Positions 1-9,249 are shown, numbered from the stretch's first letter. The stretch is DNA of 64,000 nucleotides from Pseudomonadota bacterium (GCA_018240685.1 JAFEFG010000008.1:1-64000); one strand, 5' to 3'. Notes: generated by a model from the sequence alone, not told the origin. A program made the numbers and translations.

Positions 1-959
1 CACAGCGCCACGACGGCGTCCATGCCGCGGCGGATGCCGCCGTCGAACATCACCGTCATCTTGTCGCCGACGGCGTCGCGAACCGCCGGCAGCACCTCGA
101 GCGGCGACGGCGCGATGTCGAGCTGCCGGCCGCCATGGTTGGACACCATGATGCCGTCGACGCCCAGCGACCAGGCCCGCAAGGCATCGTCAGGGTGCAT
201 GATCCCCTTCAGCACGAGGTTGCCCTTCCACAGCTCGCGGAAGCGCTCGACGTGCTTCCAGGTCATGGGCGCGCGGTTCTGATGGGCGACGAAGTCGGCG
301 ACCTCCTCCGCACTCTTCCCCGGCGCGTACTTGGCCCAGTTGTCGAACATCGGCGTGCCGTGGCGCAGCCATTCCATCATCCACGCCGGATGGCGCAATG
401 CTTCGAACTTGGTCTTCCAGTTGAGCTTCAGCGGACGGCCGAAGCCGTTGCGGACGTTGCGCTCGCGGTTGGAGCCTTCGGGGATGTCGACGGTGAAGAC
501 CAGCGTCTTGAGGCCGGCATCGGCGACGCGCTTGACCATGTCCTCCGACACGCTCTGGTCTTTGGCGGAGTAGAGCTGGTACCATCCATGATCGGGCGCG
601 ACCCGGCCGAGATCCTCGATCGATCCGGTACTGGTGCCCGACATGATGAAGGGCACGTTCGCCTCGCGGGCCGCCTCGGCCAGCATCAGGTCTGCGCCGC
701 GGCGGAACAGGCCGGCGAGGCCGGTCGGCGCGATGCCGATGGGGCTGGAATAGGTGCGGCCGAAAAGGGTGGTCGCCTGGTCGCGCACCGAAACGTCGAC
801 CAGATAGCGCGGCACGATGCGGGCCTTGCGGAACGCCTGCTCGTTGGTGACCAGGCCGACCTCGTCGTCGGTACCGCCCTCGATGAAGTCATAGGCGATC
901 TTGGGCAGGCGCTTCTTCGCCAGCTTCCGCAGATCCTCGATATTGACCACGCCGTTCAT
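1..959 (-). CDS. FMN-dependent 2-hydroxyacid dehydrogenase (LldD/glycolate oxidase family), 3' end outside window
   Basis: This family oxidises 2-hydroxy acids such as lactate, glycolate or mandelate to 2-oxo acids with FMN, usually feeding electrons to the respiratory chain. The reading frame begins with ATG at 959 (MNGVVNIEDLRKLAKKRLPK) and stays open to the window edge, giving 319 codons. Family marks visible are the N-terminal YDFIEGGTDDE stretch, SSPIGIAPTGLAGL, the FMN-loop lysine in LVLKGI, and SNHGGRQLD with the active-site His and Arg. The C-terminal tail lies outside. It is on the same strand as the TRAP genes upstream, but a GNAT gene on the other strand sits between, so it probably has its own promoter. 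A hydroxyacid dehydrogenase beside a TRAP importer suggests hydroxyacid use; the exact substrate cannot be read from the sequence. Confidence 0.9.
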   Translation of the reverse strand, partial: MNGVVNIEDLRKLAKKRLPKIAYDFIEGGTDDEVGLVTNEQAFRKARIVPRYLVDVSVRDQATTLFGRTYSSPIGIAPTGLAGLFRRGADLMLAEAAREANVPFIMSGTSTGSIEDLGRVAPDHGWYQLYSAKDQSVSEDMVKRVADAGLKTLVFTVDIPEGSNRERNVRNGFGRPLKLNWKTKFEALRHPAWMMEWLRHGTPMFDNWAKYAPGKSAEEVADFVAHQNRAPMTWKHVERFRELWKGNLVLKGIMHPDDALRAWSLGVDGIMVSNHGGRQLDIAPSPLEVLPAVRDAVGDKMTVMFDGGIRRGMDAVVAL

Positions 960-1030
960 TGGACTCTCTCCCTTTGTCGCGATCTTGGCGCGCTTTGCAG
1001 CAGCGGACCAGTGATGTTAGACGGACCGCC

Positions 1031-1474
1031 ATGCAGATCAGGCATCCGCACAAAGGGGACGAGGCCCATCTCGCCCATCTGCTCGAGGAGCACGAGCATC
1101 ATTACGGCAACCCGGTTCCGCCCGGCAGCGGCGTGCCCGGCGCCGCCTTCCTGATCGCCCCGCCCGCCGGCGGCCCGATCTGCCTAGTGGCGGAGGAGGA
1201 CGGCAGGCTGCTGGGCTTCGCCATCCTCAACCCCTACTTTCCGGGCCCCAATCTCAGCCACGGCCTGTTCCTCAAGGAACTCTACGTTGCAGCGCACGCG
1301 CGCTCCGAGGGCGTCGGCGAACGGCTGATCGACGCCATCCGCGATCTCGCCCGCCAGCGCGGGGTCAGCCGCGTGATCTGGACCACCGGCGAAGGCAACG
1401 CCGGCTCCCAGCGCTTCTATGACCGGCTCGGCATGCGCCGGGAGAAGAAGGTCTATTACGTGATGGATCCCTGA
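1031..1474 (+). CDS. GNAT family N-acetyltransferase
   Basis: A 147-residue GNAT protein, expected to transfer an acetyl group from acetyl-CoA to an amine; the substrate is unknown. The start is taken at MQIRHPHKGD because the GNAT fold begins there; an in-frame ATG 72 bases upstream would add only an atypical basic leader. Visible motifs are the beta4 strand LKELYVAAHARSEGVGERL, which carries the acetyl-CoA-binding R-x-x-G-x-G/A-like loop, and the C-terminal AGSQRFYDRLGMRREKKVYY, which matches motif B of the family. It lies alone between two leftward transcription units and is probably monocistronic. Confidence 0.85.
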   Translation: MQIRHPHKGDEAHLAHLLEEHEHHYGNPVPPGSGVPGAAFLIAPPAGGPICLVAEEDGRLLGFAILNPYFPGPNLSHGLFLKELYVAAHARSEGVGERLIDAIRDLARQRGVSRVIWTTGEGNAGSQRFYDRLGMRREKKVYYVMDP

Positions 1475-1561
1475 GCGTGGGACCCGGCAGCTGACGCCCG
1501 CTCACGCGGGCGAGGGCGGCCAGCGCCCTTCCGCCCGGCGGACCGCGCCGCCGGCTCGATG

Positions 1562-2869
1562 TCAGTGCGCGACCATCTGGCTTGGCAGGATGAGAACGAT
1601 CTGCGGCCAGAGGGTGATCAGCACGATGCCAAGGCACAGCAATCCGAAGAACGGCGCCGAGGCCTTGGTCACGGTCCAGATGTCCCGGCCCGTGAGGTTC
1701 TGCAGGACGTACAGGTTGAAGCCGACCGGAGGCGTGATCTGCGCCATCTCCACGACCAGCACGATGTAGATGCCGAACCAGAGCGGATCGATGTGCTGGG
1801 CATTGACCATCGGCAGCACGACCGGAGCGGTCAGCACGATCATCGACACGCCATCGAGGAAGCAGCCGAGCACGATGTAGAGCAGGGTCAGGAGGAAGAT
1901 CAGCCCGGCCGGGCTGAGCGCGAGGGAGTTCACCCACTCGGCCATCGCCGCCGGCAGGCCGGTGAACGCCATCGCCGTGGTGACGAAGGCCGCGCCGACC
2001 AGGATCAGCCCGATCAGGCAGCTGGTGCGCACCGCGCCCATCAGGCTCTCGCGGAACGTGTTCCACGACAGGGTGCGCGTGACGCCGGCGAGGATGAGGG
2101 CGCCGCACACGCCCATCACCGCCGCCTCGGTGGGCGTGGCGATGCCGCCATAGATCGAGCCCAGCACCGCCAGGATCAGCAGGATCACCGGGATCAGGCG
2201 ACGGGCGTTCCACAGCTTCTGCCCGAAGCTCATCTTCATGTCGTCGGCCGGCACCTGGGTCGGATTGAAGATCGCCCAGATCGCCGTGTAGGCCATGAAC
2301 AGGCCGATCATCATGAAGCCGGGAAGGAATCCGGCGATGAAGAGGCGGCCGATCGAGACCTGGGCCGTGATGCCGTAGACGATCATCATGATCGAGGGCG
2401 GGATCAGCAGGCCGAGCGTGCCCGAGCCCGCCAGCGTGCCGATCGACATGCCCTCGTGATAGCCGCGCTTGCGCAGCTCGGGCATGCTCATGCGGCCGAT
2501 CGTGGCGCAGGTGACGGACGACGAACCGGACACCGCGGCCATGACGCCGCAGCCGAGGATGTTCACGTGCAGCAGCCGGCCCGGCAGCCAGCCAAGCCAC
2601 GGGGCGAGGCCCTTGAACATGTCTTCCGACAATCGCGATCGGAACAGGATCTCGCCCATCCAGATGAAGAGCGGCAGGGCGGTCAGCGCCCAGCCCCAAC
2701 TGGAATCCCACACCGTGCTGGCAAGGAGGGAGCCGGCCGGCGCCGGGGTGAAGAAGTAGAGCGCGACGAAGCCCACCACCAGCAGCGTGATGCCGATCCA
2801 CAGTCCGGTGGCCAGCAGGAAGAACAGCGTGCCGAGAACGACGACCGCCAGGAGCAGACCGCCGGTCAT
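1562..2869 (-). CDS. dctM: TRAP transporter large permease (DctM type)
   Basis: This 435-residue integral membrane protein is the ion-coupled transport subunit of a tripartite ATP-independent periplasmic transporter. It is hydrophobic throughout with many predicted helices. It has the family signatures LTALPLFIWMGEILFRS, VSGSSSVTCATIGRMSMPEL and GTLGLLIPPSIMMIVYG near residues 50-190, and a second repeat with GAAFVTTAMAFTGLPAAM. Length is normal for the family. Its ATG overlaps the dctQ stop by 4 bases, so the two permeases are translationally coupled. The substrate is set by the DctP protein and is probably a carboxylate. Confidence 0.93.
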   Translation of the reverse strand: MTGGLLLAVVVLGTLFFLLATGLWIGITLLVVGFVALYFFTPAPAGSLLASTVWDSSWGWALTALPLFIWMGEILFRSRLSEDMFKGLAPWLGWLPGRLLHVNILGCGVMAAVSGSSSVTCATIGRMSMPELRKRGYHEGMSIGTLAGSGTLGLLIPPSIMMIVYGITAQVSIGRLFIAGFLPGFMMIGLFMAYTAIWAIFNPTQVPADDMKMSFGQKLWNARRLIPVILLILAVLGSIYGGIATPTEAAVMGVCGALILAGVTRTLSWNTFRESLMGAVRTSCLIGLILVGAAFVTTAMAFTGLPAAMAEWVNSLALSPAGLIFLLTLLYIVLGCFLDGVSMIVLTAPVVLPMVNAQHIDPLWFGIYIVLVVEMAQITPPVGFNLYVLQNLTGRDIWTVTKASAPFFGLLCLGIVLITLWPQIVLILPSQMVAH

Positions 2870-3414
2870 GAGCGACTCACCATCTCGGCTTCGGAGTAGG
2901 TCAGCTCCTCGCCGATCGCCTGCGCCTCGGCATCGAGGAATTCCGGCGTCTTGCCGCCCAGCACCTCGGCCAGTTCATCGAACAGCGCCACCGCGAGGAT
3001 CGTGCCGCCGAGCGCCATGCCGATCTGGGGGATCCAGAACGGCACCGCCATCAGGCCCGGGCTCGTATCGCCGTAGACCATCGAATCGTAGACCATCATC
3101 CAGGCATTGACGGAGAAGAATGCCAGCGCCAGCCCGCCGAGCGCGCAGCACCAGATCTCCACGAGCCGGCGCCCGCGCGGGCCGAAGCGGCTGATCAGGA
3201 GATTGACGCGGATATGCGCGCCGGCGCGCAGCGTGTAGGCAAGACCGAGGAAGGTCGACGCGGCCATGCAGAAGCCGGAGATCTCGGTCGCATCGAAGGT
3301 GATGTTCAGGAGTCGTCCCGCGATCTGGAGGAGGATCGAGACGCCGATCATCATGAGGAAGAACGCCGCGAGCGCGCCGCTCACGGTATAGAGGGTGTCG
3401 AGAAAGCGCCGCAT
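2866..3414 (-). CDS. dctQ: TRAP transporter small permease (DctQ type)
   Basis: A 182-residue protein with four hydrophobic segments (about residues 10-32, 48-66, 88-108 and 128-150), the usual DctQ topology. It forms the membrane complex with DctM. The segment AGAHIRVNLLISRFGPRGRR after helix 2 is typical of the family. The C-terminus has an acidic tail (EFLDAEAQAIGEELTYSEAE). It lies between dctP (60-base gap, with a hairpin) and dctM (4-base overlap). Confidence 0.9.
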   Translation of the reverse strand: MRRFLDTLYTVSGALAAFFLMMIGVSILLQIAGRLLNITFDATEISGFCMAASTFLGLAYTLRAGAHIRVNLLISRFGPRGRRLVEIWCCALGGLALAFFSVNAWMMVYDSMVYGDTSPGLMAVPFWIPQIGMALGGTILAVALFDELAEVLGGKTPEFLDAEAQAIGEELTYSEAEMVSRS

Positions 3415-3441
3415 GGAAGCTCCGTCGTCACGCGTTGCGGG

Positions 3442-3465
3442 CGGGCGGGCACGTTCGCCCGCCCG
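3442..3465 (-). terminator. Intercistronic GC hairpin between dctP and dctQ
   Basis: A perfect 9-base inverted repeat, cgggcgggc / gcccgcccg, with a 6-base loop (acgttc), lies 10 bases past the dctP stop. No T-run follows, so it is more likely a partial terminator or an mRNA 3'-end stabiliser. Such hairpins after a binding-protein gene usually make the binding protein more abundant than the permeases. Confidence 0.5.
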
Positions 3466-3474
3466 GACGGATCA

Positions 3475-4482
3475 TCAATGCGTCTTCAGCATCGCCATGT
3501 AGTGGTCGAGGACGGCGATCGCGTCGGGCTTGGCCGTGGCCTTCCATTCGCTCGCCATCTGGGCGCCGACCTTCTTCATCGCCTCGACGACACTGGCCGG
3601 CGCCTCGGCGACGATCATGCCGTTCTTCTTGAGGATGGCCGACTGCGCCGCATCGGCGGCCTTGCTCATTTCCCAGGACCGCTTCGTGTAGGCATCCGAG
3701 GCGTCCATCACCACCTTCTTGACGTCCGCCGGCAGCGAGTCGAAGGCGCGCTTGTTGAAGATCAGCGCGTTCTTGGACAGGATCGCGCCGACATTGGTGA
3801 AGTACTTGGTGTTGTCCCACGCCTGGATGTCGACACCCGTCTGGGCGCTGGTGAAGAGCGCTTCGATCAGGCCGGTCGAGAAGGCCTGCGGGATCTCCGC
3901 GAAGGGCAGGATGGTCGCGTTGAAGCCCAGCAGCGTCGCCATGCGCTGCGTGGCGGTCGAGTAGATGCGGATCTTCTTGCCCTTGAAGTCCTCGACCGAC
4001 TTGACCTCGAACTTCGTGTAGAAGCCCTGGCTCGGCCAGACCTGGTAGCCGGCGATCACCATGCCGGCCTTGTCGAACAGCTTGTCGAAGTAGGGCTTCT
4101 GCGCCTCCATCAGCTTCCAGGCGTCGTCGTAGGTCGAGGCGACGAATGGCACACCGTCGAGGATGAACATCGGGTCCTCGTTGCCGTAGACGCCGAGGCG
4201 GATCTCGCCGCCCTGGACCTGTCCGCGCTGCACGGCCGACTTGATGCTGTCGAGCTTGATCAGGCTGTCGTTGGTGTGGAGCATGATCTTGAGCTTGCCG
4301 CCGCTGTTCTTCTCGACGTCCTCGACCCACTTGCGCAGGTTCTGGGTCAGGAAGTTGTTCTCGGGATAGCCACTGGCCATGACCCACTGGGTCTGTGCCG
4401 CAGCGCTGGCCGCGAAGGCGATCGTGGCGCCTGCCGCGAGGATCATGGCCTTCACGGACCGGAATCGTCGGATCATGTTCAT
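3475..4482 (-). CDS. dctP: TRAP transporter substrate-binding protein (DctP family)
   Basis: This periplasmic binding protein captures the substrate for the DctQM permease. The start at 4482 (MNMIRRFRSVK) is preceded by a strong AGGAGAG site; the frame is open further upstream but without a signal sequence. A Sec signal peptide runs to about residue 28 (IAFAASAAAQTQ). The mature domain shows DctP hallmarks: GYPENNFLTQNLRKWVEDVE, GGEIRLGVYGNEDPMF, and the central VEDFKGKKIRIYSTA. The protein is 335 residues, normal for the family. It is first in a dctP-dctQ-dctM operon and is divergent from a 2-oxoglutarate oxygenase gene across a 146-base gap. The ligand is not identifiable; carboxylates are usual. 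Confidence 0.92.
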   Translation of the reverse strand: MNMIRRFRSVKAMILAAGATIAFAASAAAQTQWVMASGYPENNFLTQNLRKWVEDVEKNSGGKLKIMLHTNDSLIKLDSIKSAVQRGQVQGGEIRLGVYGNEDPMFILDGVPFVASTYDDAWKLMEAQKPYFDKLFDKAGMVIAGYQVWPSQGFYTKFEVKSVEDFKGKKIRIYSTATQRMATLLGFNATILPFAEIPQAFSTGLIEALFTSAQTGVDIQAWDNTKYFTNVGAILSKNALIFNKRAFDSLPADVKKVVMDASDAYTKRSWEMSKAADAAQSAILKKNGMIVAEAPASVVEAMKKVGAQMASEWKATAKPDAIAVLDHYMAMLKTH

Positions 4483-4628
4483 TTTGCGCTCTCCTGCTTG
4501 CCCGCAGGCCCATGGCTGAGGCCCATCGGTCTGTGTCTGGTCAGCAAACACCATGCCAGCGACCTGCGCTGCGGCCATTATGGCACGCCGCTTGCTGCCA
4601 CGCCTGCACGCCAAGGAGAGCTCCGAGC

Positions 4629-5633
4629 ATGTCCGGCTTCGCGTTCCCGATCATCGATCTCGCGCCCTGGTTCTCCGGCGACGAGGTGGGCCGGCGCCAG
4701 GTCGCCGACCGCGTGCGCGCGGCCTGCGAGACGATCGGCTTCTTCGCCGTGGTCGGCCATCGGGTTCCCGCAGCCACGATCGAAGCAATGCGAAGCACCT
4801 CCCGGGCCTTTTTCGACCTGCCGCTGGCGCAGAAGATGAAGGTGGCCCGCCCGCGACCGGAGCAGAATCGGGCCTACCATGCCGAAGGCACGGAGACCCT
4901 GGCGCGGCTCGCCGGAAAGGAGACCCTGGCCGACTACAAGGAACTCTTCGCCATCGGTCCGCCGGACGTGCCGGCCGACGACCCCTGGTTCCATCGGTTG
5001 CCGGGTGCCTACCCGAACTATGCCGCCAACCTGTGGCCCGACCAGCCGGCGGCGTTCGAGGCCGCATGGCGCGCCTATTGGACGGCGATGGAGGACCTGC
5101 AGGCCACGATCTGCCATATCTTCGCCAACGCGCTCGACCTGCCCGAGACCTGGTTCGACCGCGCCCTCACCCGCCACTGCAGCATGCTGCGGGCGCTGAA
5201 CTATCCCGCGCAGAAGGCGCCGCCGGGGCCGGGTCAGCTGCGCGCGGGAGAACATACCGATCTCGGCATGCTGACCCTTCTCAAGAACGAGGCGGCCGAC
5301 GGCGGCCTGGAAGTGCGGGATCTCGAGGGCAACTGGCACGAAGCACCGACCGTGGAAGACGGCTTCATCGTCAATATCGGCGATCTTCTCATGCGCTGGA
5401 CCAACGACCGCTTCCGTTCGACGCTGCATCGCGTCGCCAATCCGCGCCAGGGCGGCGGCGCCCGGCGGCTGTCGATCGCATACTTCGTCGCCCCCGCCTA
5501 CGACACCATCGTCGAGTGCCTTCCGACCTGTCAGTCGTCGACGGACCGCGCCAAGTATCCGCCCGTCAGCGTGGCCGCCTACCGCAACGAACGCTTCGCC
5601 CGCACGGCGGCGCCAAACCCGCCGGCCGCCTGA
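4629..5633 (+). CDS. 2-oxoglutarate/Fe(II)-dependent oxygenase, isopenicillin N synthase-like
   Basis: This 334-residue protein has the N-terminal non-haem dioxygenase domain (FPIIDLAPWFSGDE... CETIGFFAVVGHRVP) and the C-terminal 2OG-Fe(II) oxygenase core. The iron ligands appear as His209-x-Asp211 in GEHTDLGMLTLL and His267 in STLHRVANP. The 2-oxoglutarate-binding Arg280-x-Ser282 lies in RRLSIAYFV. The chosen ATG has AAGGAG 11 bases upstream. It would hydroxylate or desaturate a small molecule; the product is not predictable. It is transcribed divergently from the TRAP operon and converges on the SGNH gene with only a 12-base gap. Confidence 0.9.
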   Translation: MSGFAFPIIDLAPWFSGDEVGRRQVADRVRAACETIGFFAVVGHRVPAATIEAMRSTSRAFFDLPLAQKMKVARPRPEQNRAYHAEGTETLARLAGKETLADYKELFAIGPPDVPADDPWFHRLPGAYPNYAANLWPDQPAAFEAAWRAYWTAMEDLQATICHIFANALDLPETWFDRALTRHCSMLRALNYPAQKAPPGPGQLRAGEHTDLGMLTLLKNEAADGGLEVRDLEGNWHEAPTVEDGFIVNIGDLLMRWTNDRFRSTLHRVANPRQGGGARRLSIAYFVAPAYDTIVECLPTCQSSTDRAKYPPVSVAAYRNERFARTAAPNPPAA

Positions 5634-5645
5634 AGGACGCGCGCT

Positions 5646-6728
5646 CTAGCCGCCCGCGGCGTCGAGCGCTTCGGCGATCAGCCTTGCGGTGAGGGCGTTG
5701 CCGCGTTCGTTCAGATGATAGTTGGCATACAGGGAGTCGGGATCGCGGCGCGCGCCCGCCTTCTCGAAGGCGGCGAAGGTGTCGAGCGTGCGCAGCCCGG
5801 CCCGCGCCGCACAGGAGAGCACCGCGCTCACCGCCGCATGTCCGCCGGCGCCACCGACGGGATCCGACCAGCCCAGCGACTCGGGCAGCGCGACCACCAG
5901 CCCCTCGACATGCTCGCGGCGCAGCAGCGCGCCCAGGCGCTCCATCAGCTGGCACGAGACAAGAGCCGGGTCGGCGCCGGTCCTGACGACGTCGCCATAC
6001 CAGAGTTCGAGCGCGTCCAGCCGCGTCATGACGACATCGAGCAGGCGCGAATAGCCGAGGATGTCCCGAGCACGCACGAGCCAGGGCGACTGGAAAGCCG
6101 TCTGCACCGGCACGTTGCGCAGGTCCAGCCGCTCGCCGACCGGGACGAAGTAAGGCTTGCCCATCGAGTCGCGGACAGACAGGGCGGTGCGGGTGGTGTC
6201 GTCGGCGATGAAGGCCACCACGACGGTCTGCGGCTTGAGACGGGGAACCAGCCGCTCGGCCCGCAGGACCATCTGGTCGATGCCATAGCCGCGCACGCCG
6301 CCGTTGAAGACGCGCCGGCCGGTCAGCCGCTCCAGATCGGCCGGCCACGTCTCGTCATTGCCGACGCCGAACCCTTCGGTGAAGGAGTCGCCCAATGCAA
6401 GGATGGCCGGGCCCGTCGCCGCCGGCCCCTGGAGATGGTGGTCGCGCATGCCCAGCGCCGATACCGAGAAGGCCTTGCCCATGAGCGTCCCTGACACGCT
6501 GGGGATGGGCTCCCATCCGAGCCGGGAGTCGTAGGCGAGCTGACGCTTCAGCACGGGTCGTCGCACGACTTCATGGATATAGTTGGGATAGCGCCACAAG
6601 GACGCCGTCGAGTCGAAGATCCGCGCTAGCACCTCGCCCACCAGGAGGCAGAAGACGACGGTAACGAAGGAAAGAACGAAGCCGCCTGCGAGGCGTGGCG
6701 ATGGGCGCGACGGCGGCAAGGGCTTCAC
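5646..6728 (-). CDS. SGNH/GDSL-type hydrolase with N-terminal membrane anchor
   Basis: A 360-residue protein. The start is taken as GTG at 6728, which overlaps the preceding gene's stop as GTGA, the pattern used throughout this operon. Residues about 15-33 (GGFVLSFVTVVFCLLVGEV) form a membrane anchor, so the catalytic domain should be periplasmic. The SGNH blocks are visible: GDSFTEGFG (nucleophile Ser), GGVRGYGIDQM, and C-terminal YANYHLNERGN carrying His. It would cleave an ester such as an O-acetyl group. It is the last gene of a ten-gene operon for uptake and oxidation of an amine-type compound, which suggests, but does not prove, that it de-esterifies that compound. Confidence 0.8.
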   Translation of the reverse strand: MKPLPPSRPSPRLAGGFVLSFVTVVFCLLVGEVLARIFDSTASLWRYPNYIHEVVRRPVLKRQLAYDSRLGWEPIPSVSGTLMGKAFSVSALGMRDHHLQGPAATGPAILALGDSFTEGFGVGNDETWPADLERLTGRRVFNGGVRGYGIDQMVLRAERLVPRLKPQTVVVAFIADDTTRTALSVRDSMGKPYFVPVGERLDLRNVPVQTAFQSPWLVRARDILGYSRLLDVVMTRLDALELWYGDVVRTGADPALVSCQLMERLGALLRREHVEGLVVALPESLGWSDPVGGAGGHAAVSAVLSCAARAGLRTLDTFAAFEKAGARRDPDSLYANYHLNERGNALTARLIAEALDAAGG

Positions 6729-7837
6729 CTTGCGGCGAACCTGCCGATCCCCAATCCGTCGATGGGAACGTTGGTGGCGCCGGTCGCGATCAGTTCCGCC
6801 ATCATTGCGCCGGTTCCCGGTCCGAGCTGGAAGCCGTGCGCGGAGAAGCCGAACTGGTGATACACGCCTTCCGAAGTCGAACTCGGTCCTACCACGGGGA
6901 TGTCGTCGATCATGCGCGCCTCGATGCCGGCCCAGGCACGCACGATAGTGGCCTCGCGCATTACCGGAAACAACTCCCACACCGTTCTCGCAGAGGCAGT
7001 GAGTTTGGACCAGTCCAGCACGGTGCGATTCTCGTCGCGAAACGGCGTCGCGAGATGGCCGCCGCCGATGACGACCGTGCCGTTGGCGAGCTGCTTGAAG
7101 GAGAGCTTGCGGCCGCGCAGGATCACGACCGGCTGGATGAAGGGCGGCACGCGGCTGCTCACCATCAGCATCGGCGCGATCACCTCGAGCGGCACCGGCT
7201 CGCCCAGCATCGCCGCGATGCGATCAGCCCAGGCACCGGCGGCATTCACGACCTTGGGCGCCTCGATCGGACCGTCGCTCGTCTCCACGCGCCAGACACT
7301 TCCAGCACGAACCAGACCCGTCACGCGGACGCCTTCGATGACCTCGGCTCCCTTCTCGACCGCGCGTCGCCGGAAGGCCTGCGTGGTGCGAAAGGGATCG
7401 GCGGCGCCGTCGCGGCGCGAGACCACGCCGCCCGGACAGTAGTCGGACACCGCTGGCACCAACCGCTTGAGCTCGGCGCGGCCGATCAACTCCTCGTGAG
7501 AAAAGCCGCGCAGATGCAGATCCTCGACGCGCGCACGGAAGCCCGCGAGTTCCTCCTCGCTCTCCGCGACCAGGACGGTGCCATGGCAATCGAAGCCGCA
7601 ATCGTCGCCGACCAGTTCCTCGATGCGTTCCCAGATCGCCATGGAGGAGATCGAGAGCGGGATCTCGGCGACATGGCGCGCGAGCTGGCGCACGCCGCCA
7701 GCATTCACGCCCGAGGCATGGCGGCCGGCATAGTCCTTCTCGACCACGATCGGCTTGAGCCCGCGCAGCGCAAGATGCAGCGCGGTCGAGCAGCCATGGA
7801 TGCCCCCGCCGATGACGACGACGTCGGCGGTCCTCAC
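6725..7837 (-). CDS. FAD-dependent amine oxidoreductase (DAO superfamily, SoxB-like), second DAO subunit
   Basis: A 370-residue flavoprotein of the glycine/D-amino-acid oxidase superfamily. The start is GTG at 7837, preceded by a GGTGGAG site. The N-terminal dinucleotide fold is VVVIGGGIHGCSTALHLA, followed by VVEKDYAGRHASGVNAGG. The C-terminal FAD-binding signature is FSAHGFQLGPGTGAMMAEL, close to sarcosine oxidase beta subunits. It follows the FAD/[2Fe-2S] subunit gene by 2 bases and overlaps the SGNH gene by 4. It probably forms a hetero-oligomeric dehydrogenase with its neighbours and oxidises a secondary amine or imino acid. It is distinct from the DAO gene at 9517-10641. Confidence 0.87.
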   Translation of the reverse strand: MRTADVVVIGGGIHGCSTALHLALRGLKPIVVEKDYAGRHASGVNAGGVRQLARHVAEIPLSISSMAIWERIEELVGDDCGFDCHGTVLVAESEEELAGFRARVEDLHLRGFSHEELIGRAELKRLVPAVSDYCPGGVVSRRDGAADPFRTTQAFRRRAVEKGAEVIEGVRVTGLVRAGSVWRVETSDGPIEAPKVVNAAGAWADRIAAMLGEPVPLEVIAPMLMVSSRVPPFIQPVVILRGRKLSFKQLANGTVVIGGGHLATPFRDENRTVLDWSKLTASARTVWELFPVMREATIVRAWAGIEARMIDDIPVVGPSSTSEGVYHQFGFSAHGFQLGPGTGAMMAELIATGATNVPIDGLGIGRFAAR

Positions 7838-7839
7838 GG

Positions 7840-9249
7840 CTAGCGCTCCACCGCCTTGCGCTCGGCCTCGCCGATCGGCAGCGAGGCGAGCTCGGCGAGC
7901 GTGATCGGCTTCACCGGCGGACGCAGGCGGTAGTAGCCGACCTCGGCCGGCGACAGGCCGCGCTGCTCGGCGATCAGCTCGGTCACGGTAAGCCCGCACA
8001 GCCGGCCCTGGCACGGTCCCATGCCGGAGCGCAGGAAGGCCTTCATCTGGTTCGGCCCCTCGCAGCCCGTGTCCGCCATGGCGCGGACCTGTCTGGCGGT
8101 GACCTCCTCGCAGCGGCAGACCACGGTGTCGCCCTCCGGCCGGCGGAAGGAATCGGCCGGGCGGTAAAGGATGTCGAGGAAGGCGCGGCCCATCTCCTCG
8201 CGGGCGAGCTTCTGCCGGACCACCTGCGGATCGGGTACCGACGCTTCGGGCTTCAAGGCACGCACGGCAGCGATGGCCGCGATCCGCCCGCGCTCGGCGG
8301 CGGCCGTGCCGCCGGCAATACCGGCGCCGTCACCGGCCACGGCGATGCCCGGAACGGAACTGGTGAAGTCGTCGTCGAGCACGGGCTCGAAGCAGAGCTG
8401 GCGCTCGTTCCAGCGATGGGCGGCGCCGGTCGCGTTGGCGAGGTTCACGTTGGGAACGACGCCGTGATGCAGCAGCAGAAGGTCGGCCGCCAGGCGATGT
8501 TCGGTGCCGCCCGTCCCATAGACGACTTCCTTCAGCTTGCCGTCGCCTGCCGCCGACAGCCGGTCCACGGCGATCACCGGCACCTTCGCCTTCACCTCGC
8601 GCAGGAGCGCAAGGCCCTTGCGCCAGTAGGGCGAGAGCAGGAAGTCGGGCAGATGCGGCAGGGCACGCAGCCAGTTGCGACGCGACGCGGTGTCGAGCAT
8701 TGCCTCGATCTTCACTCCCGCGCGCAGGAGCTGCGCCGCCAGCAGCCACAGGAGCGGGCCACAGCCGGCCAGCACCGTACGGCCATCCGGCACCAGGCCC
8801 TGCGCCTTCAGCGTCGTCTGCGCGGCGCCCGCCGTCATCACGCCGGGCAGGGTCCAGCCGGGGATGGGGAAAGGCCGCTCCAGCGCGCCGGTGGCGATGA
8901 TGACGCGACGGGCCTGGATCAAGCGCGCCTTGCCGGCGATCGACACGCCGACGGCCAGCGACGGATCGAGCGTCCAGACGGTCGCGCCGGTTACGATCGC
9001 GGCGCCGCTCACCTTGGCCTCGGACGCCAAGGCGCCGCCGGCCCAATATTCCTCGCCCAGCACGGTGCCGTTCTTGATCGGCGTCGAGGTGATGCCGCGA
9101 TAGATCTGGCCGCCGACGCCCGGGTTCTCGTCGAACAGCACCGTCGACAGCCCGACCCGCGCCGCCAGCGACGCCGCCGCCAGCCCCGCCGGCCCGCCGC
9201 CGATGACGACGAGGTCGTAGGATGGAGAAAGATCCGCTGCCGAGGTCAT
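7840..9249 (-). CDS. FAD/NAD(P)-binding oxidoreductase with C-terminal [2Fe-2S] domain (OoxA/HcnB/SoxA-like alpha subunit)
   Basis: A 469-residue protein of the pyridine-nucleotide-disulfide oxidoreductase fold. The N-terminal FAD site is VVIGGGPAGLAAASLAARVG with DENPGVGGQIYRG. The second nucleotide-binding region includes the TVLAGCGPLLWLLAAQLL segment. The C-terminal BFD-like iron-sulfur domain has VCRCEEVTARQV and GMGPCQGRLCG, a C-x-C ... C-x4-C set. This is the arrangement of the alpha subunit of opine oxidases, hydrogen cyanide synthase HcnB, D-hydroxyproline dehydrogenases and heteromeric sarcosine oxidase. Its ATG overlaps the small [2Fe-2S] gene stop by 4 bases. It probably passes electrons from the DAO subunits to the acceptor. 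Confidence 0.9.
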   Translation of the reverse strand: MTSAADLSPSYDLVVIGGGPAGLAAASLAARVGLSTVLFDENPGVGGQIYRGITSTPIKNGTVLGEEYWAGGALASEAKVSGAAIVTGATVWTLDPSLAVGVSIAGKARLIQARRVIIATGALERPFPIPGWTLPGVMTAGAAQTTLKAQGLVPDGRTVLAGCGPLLWLLAAQLLRAGVKIEAMLDTASRRNWLRALPHLPDFLLSPYWRKGLALLREVKAKVPVIAVDRLSAAGDGKLKEVVYGTGGTEHRLAADLLLLHHGVVPNVNLANATGAAHRWNERQLCFEPVLDDDFTSSVPGIAVAGDGAGIAGGTAAAERGRIAAIAAVRALKPEASVPDPQVVRQKLAREEMGRAFLDILYRPADSFRRPEGDTVVCRCEEVTARQVRAMADTGCEGPNQMKAFLRSGMGPCQGRLCGLTVTELIAEQRGLSPAEVGYYRLRPPVKPITLAELASLPIGEAERKAVER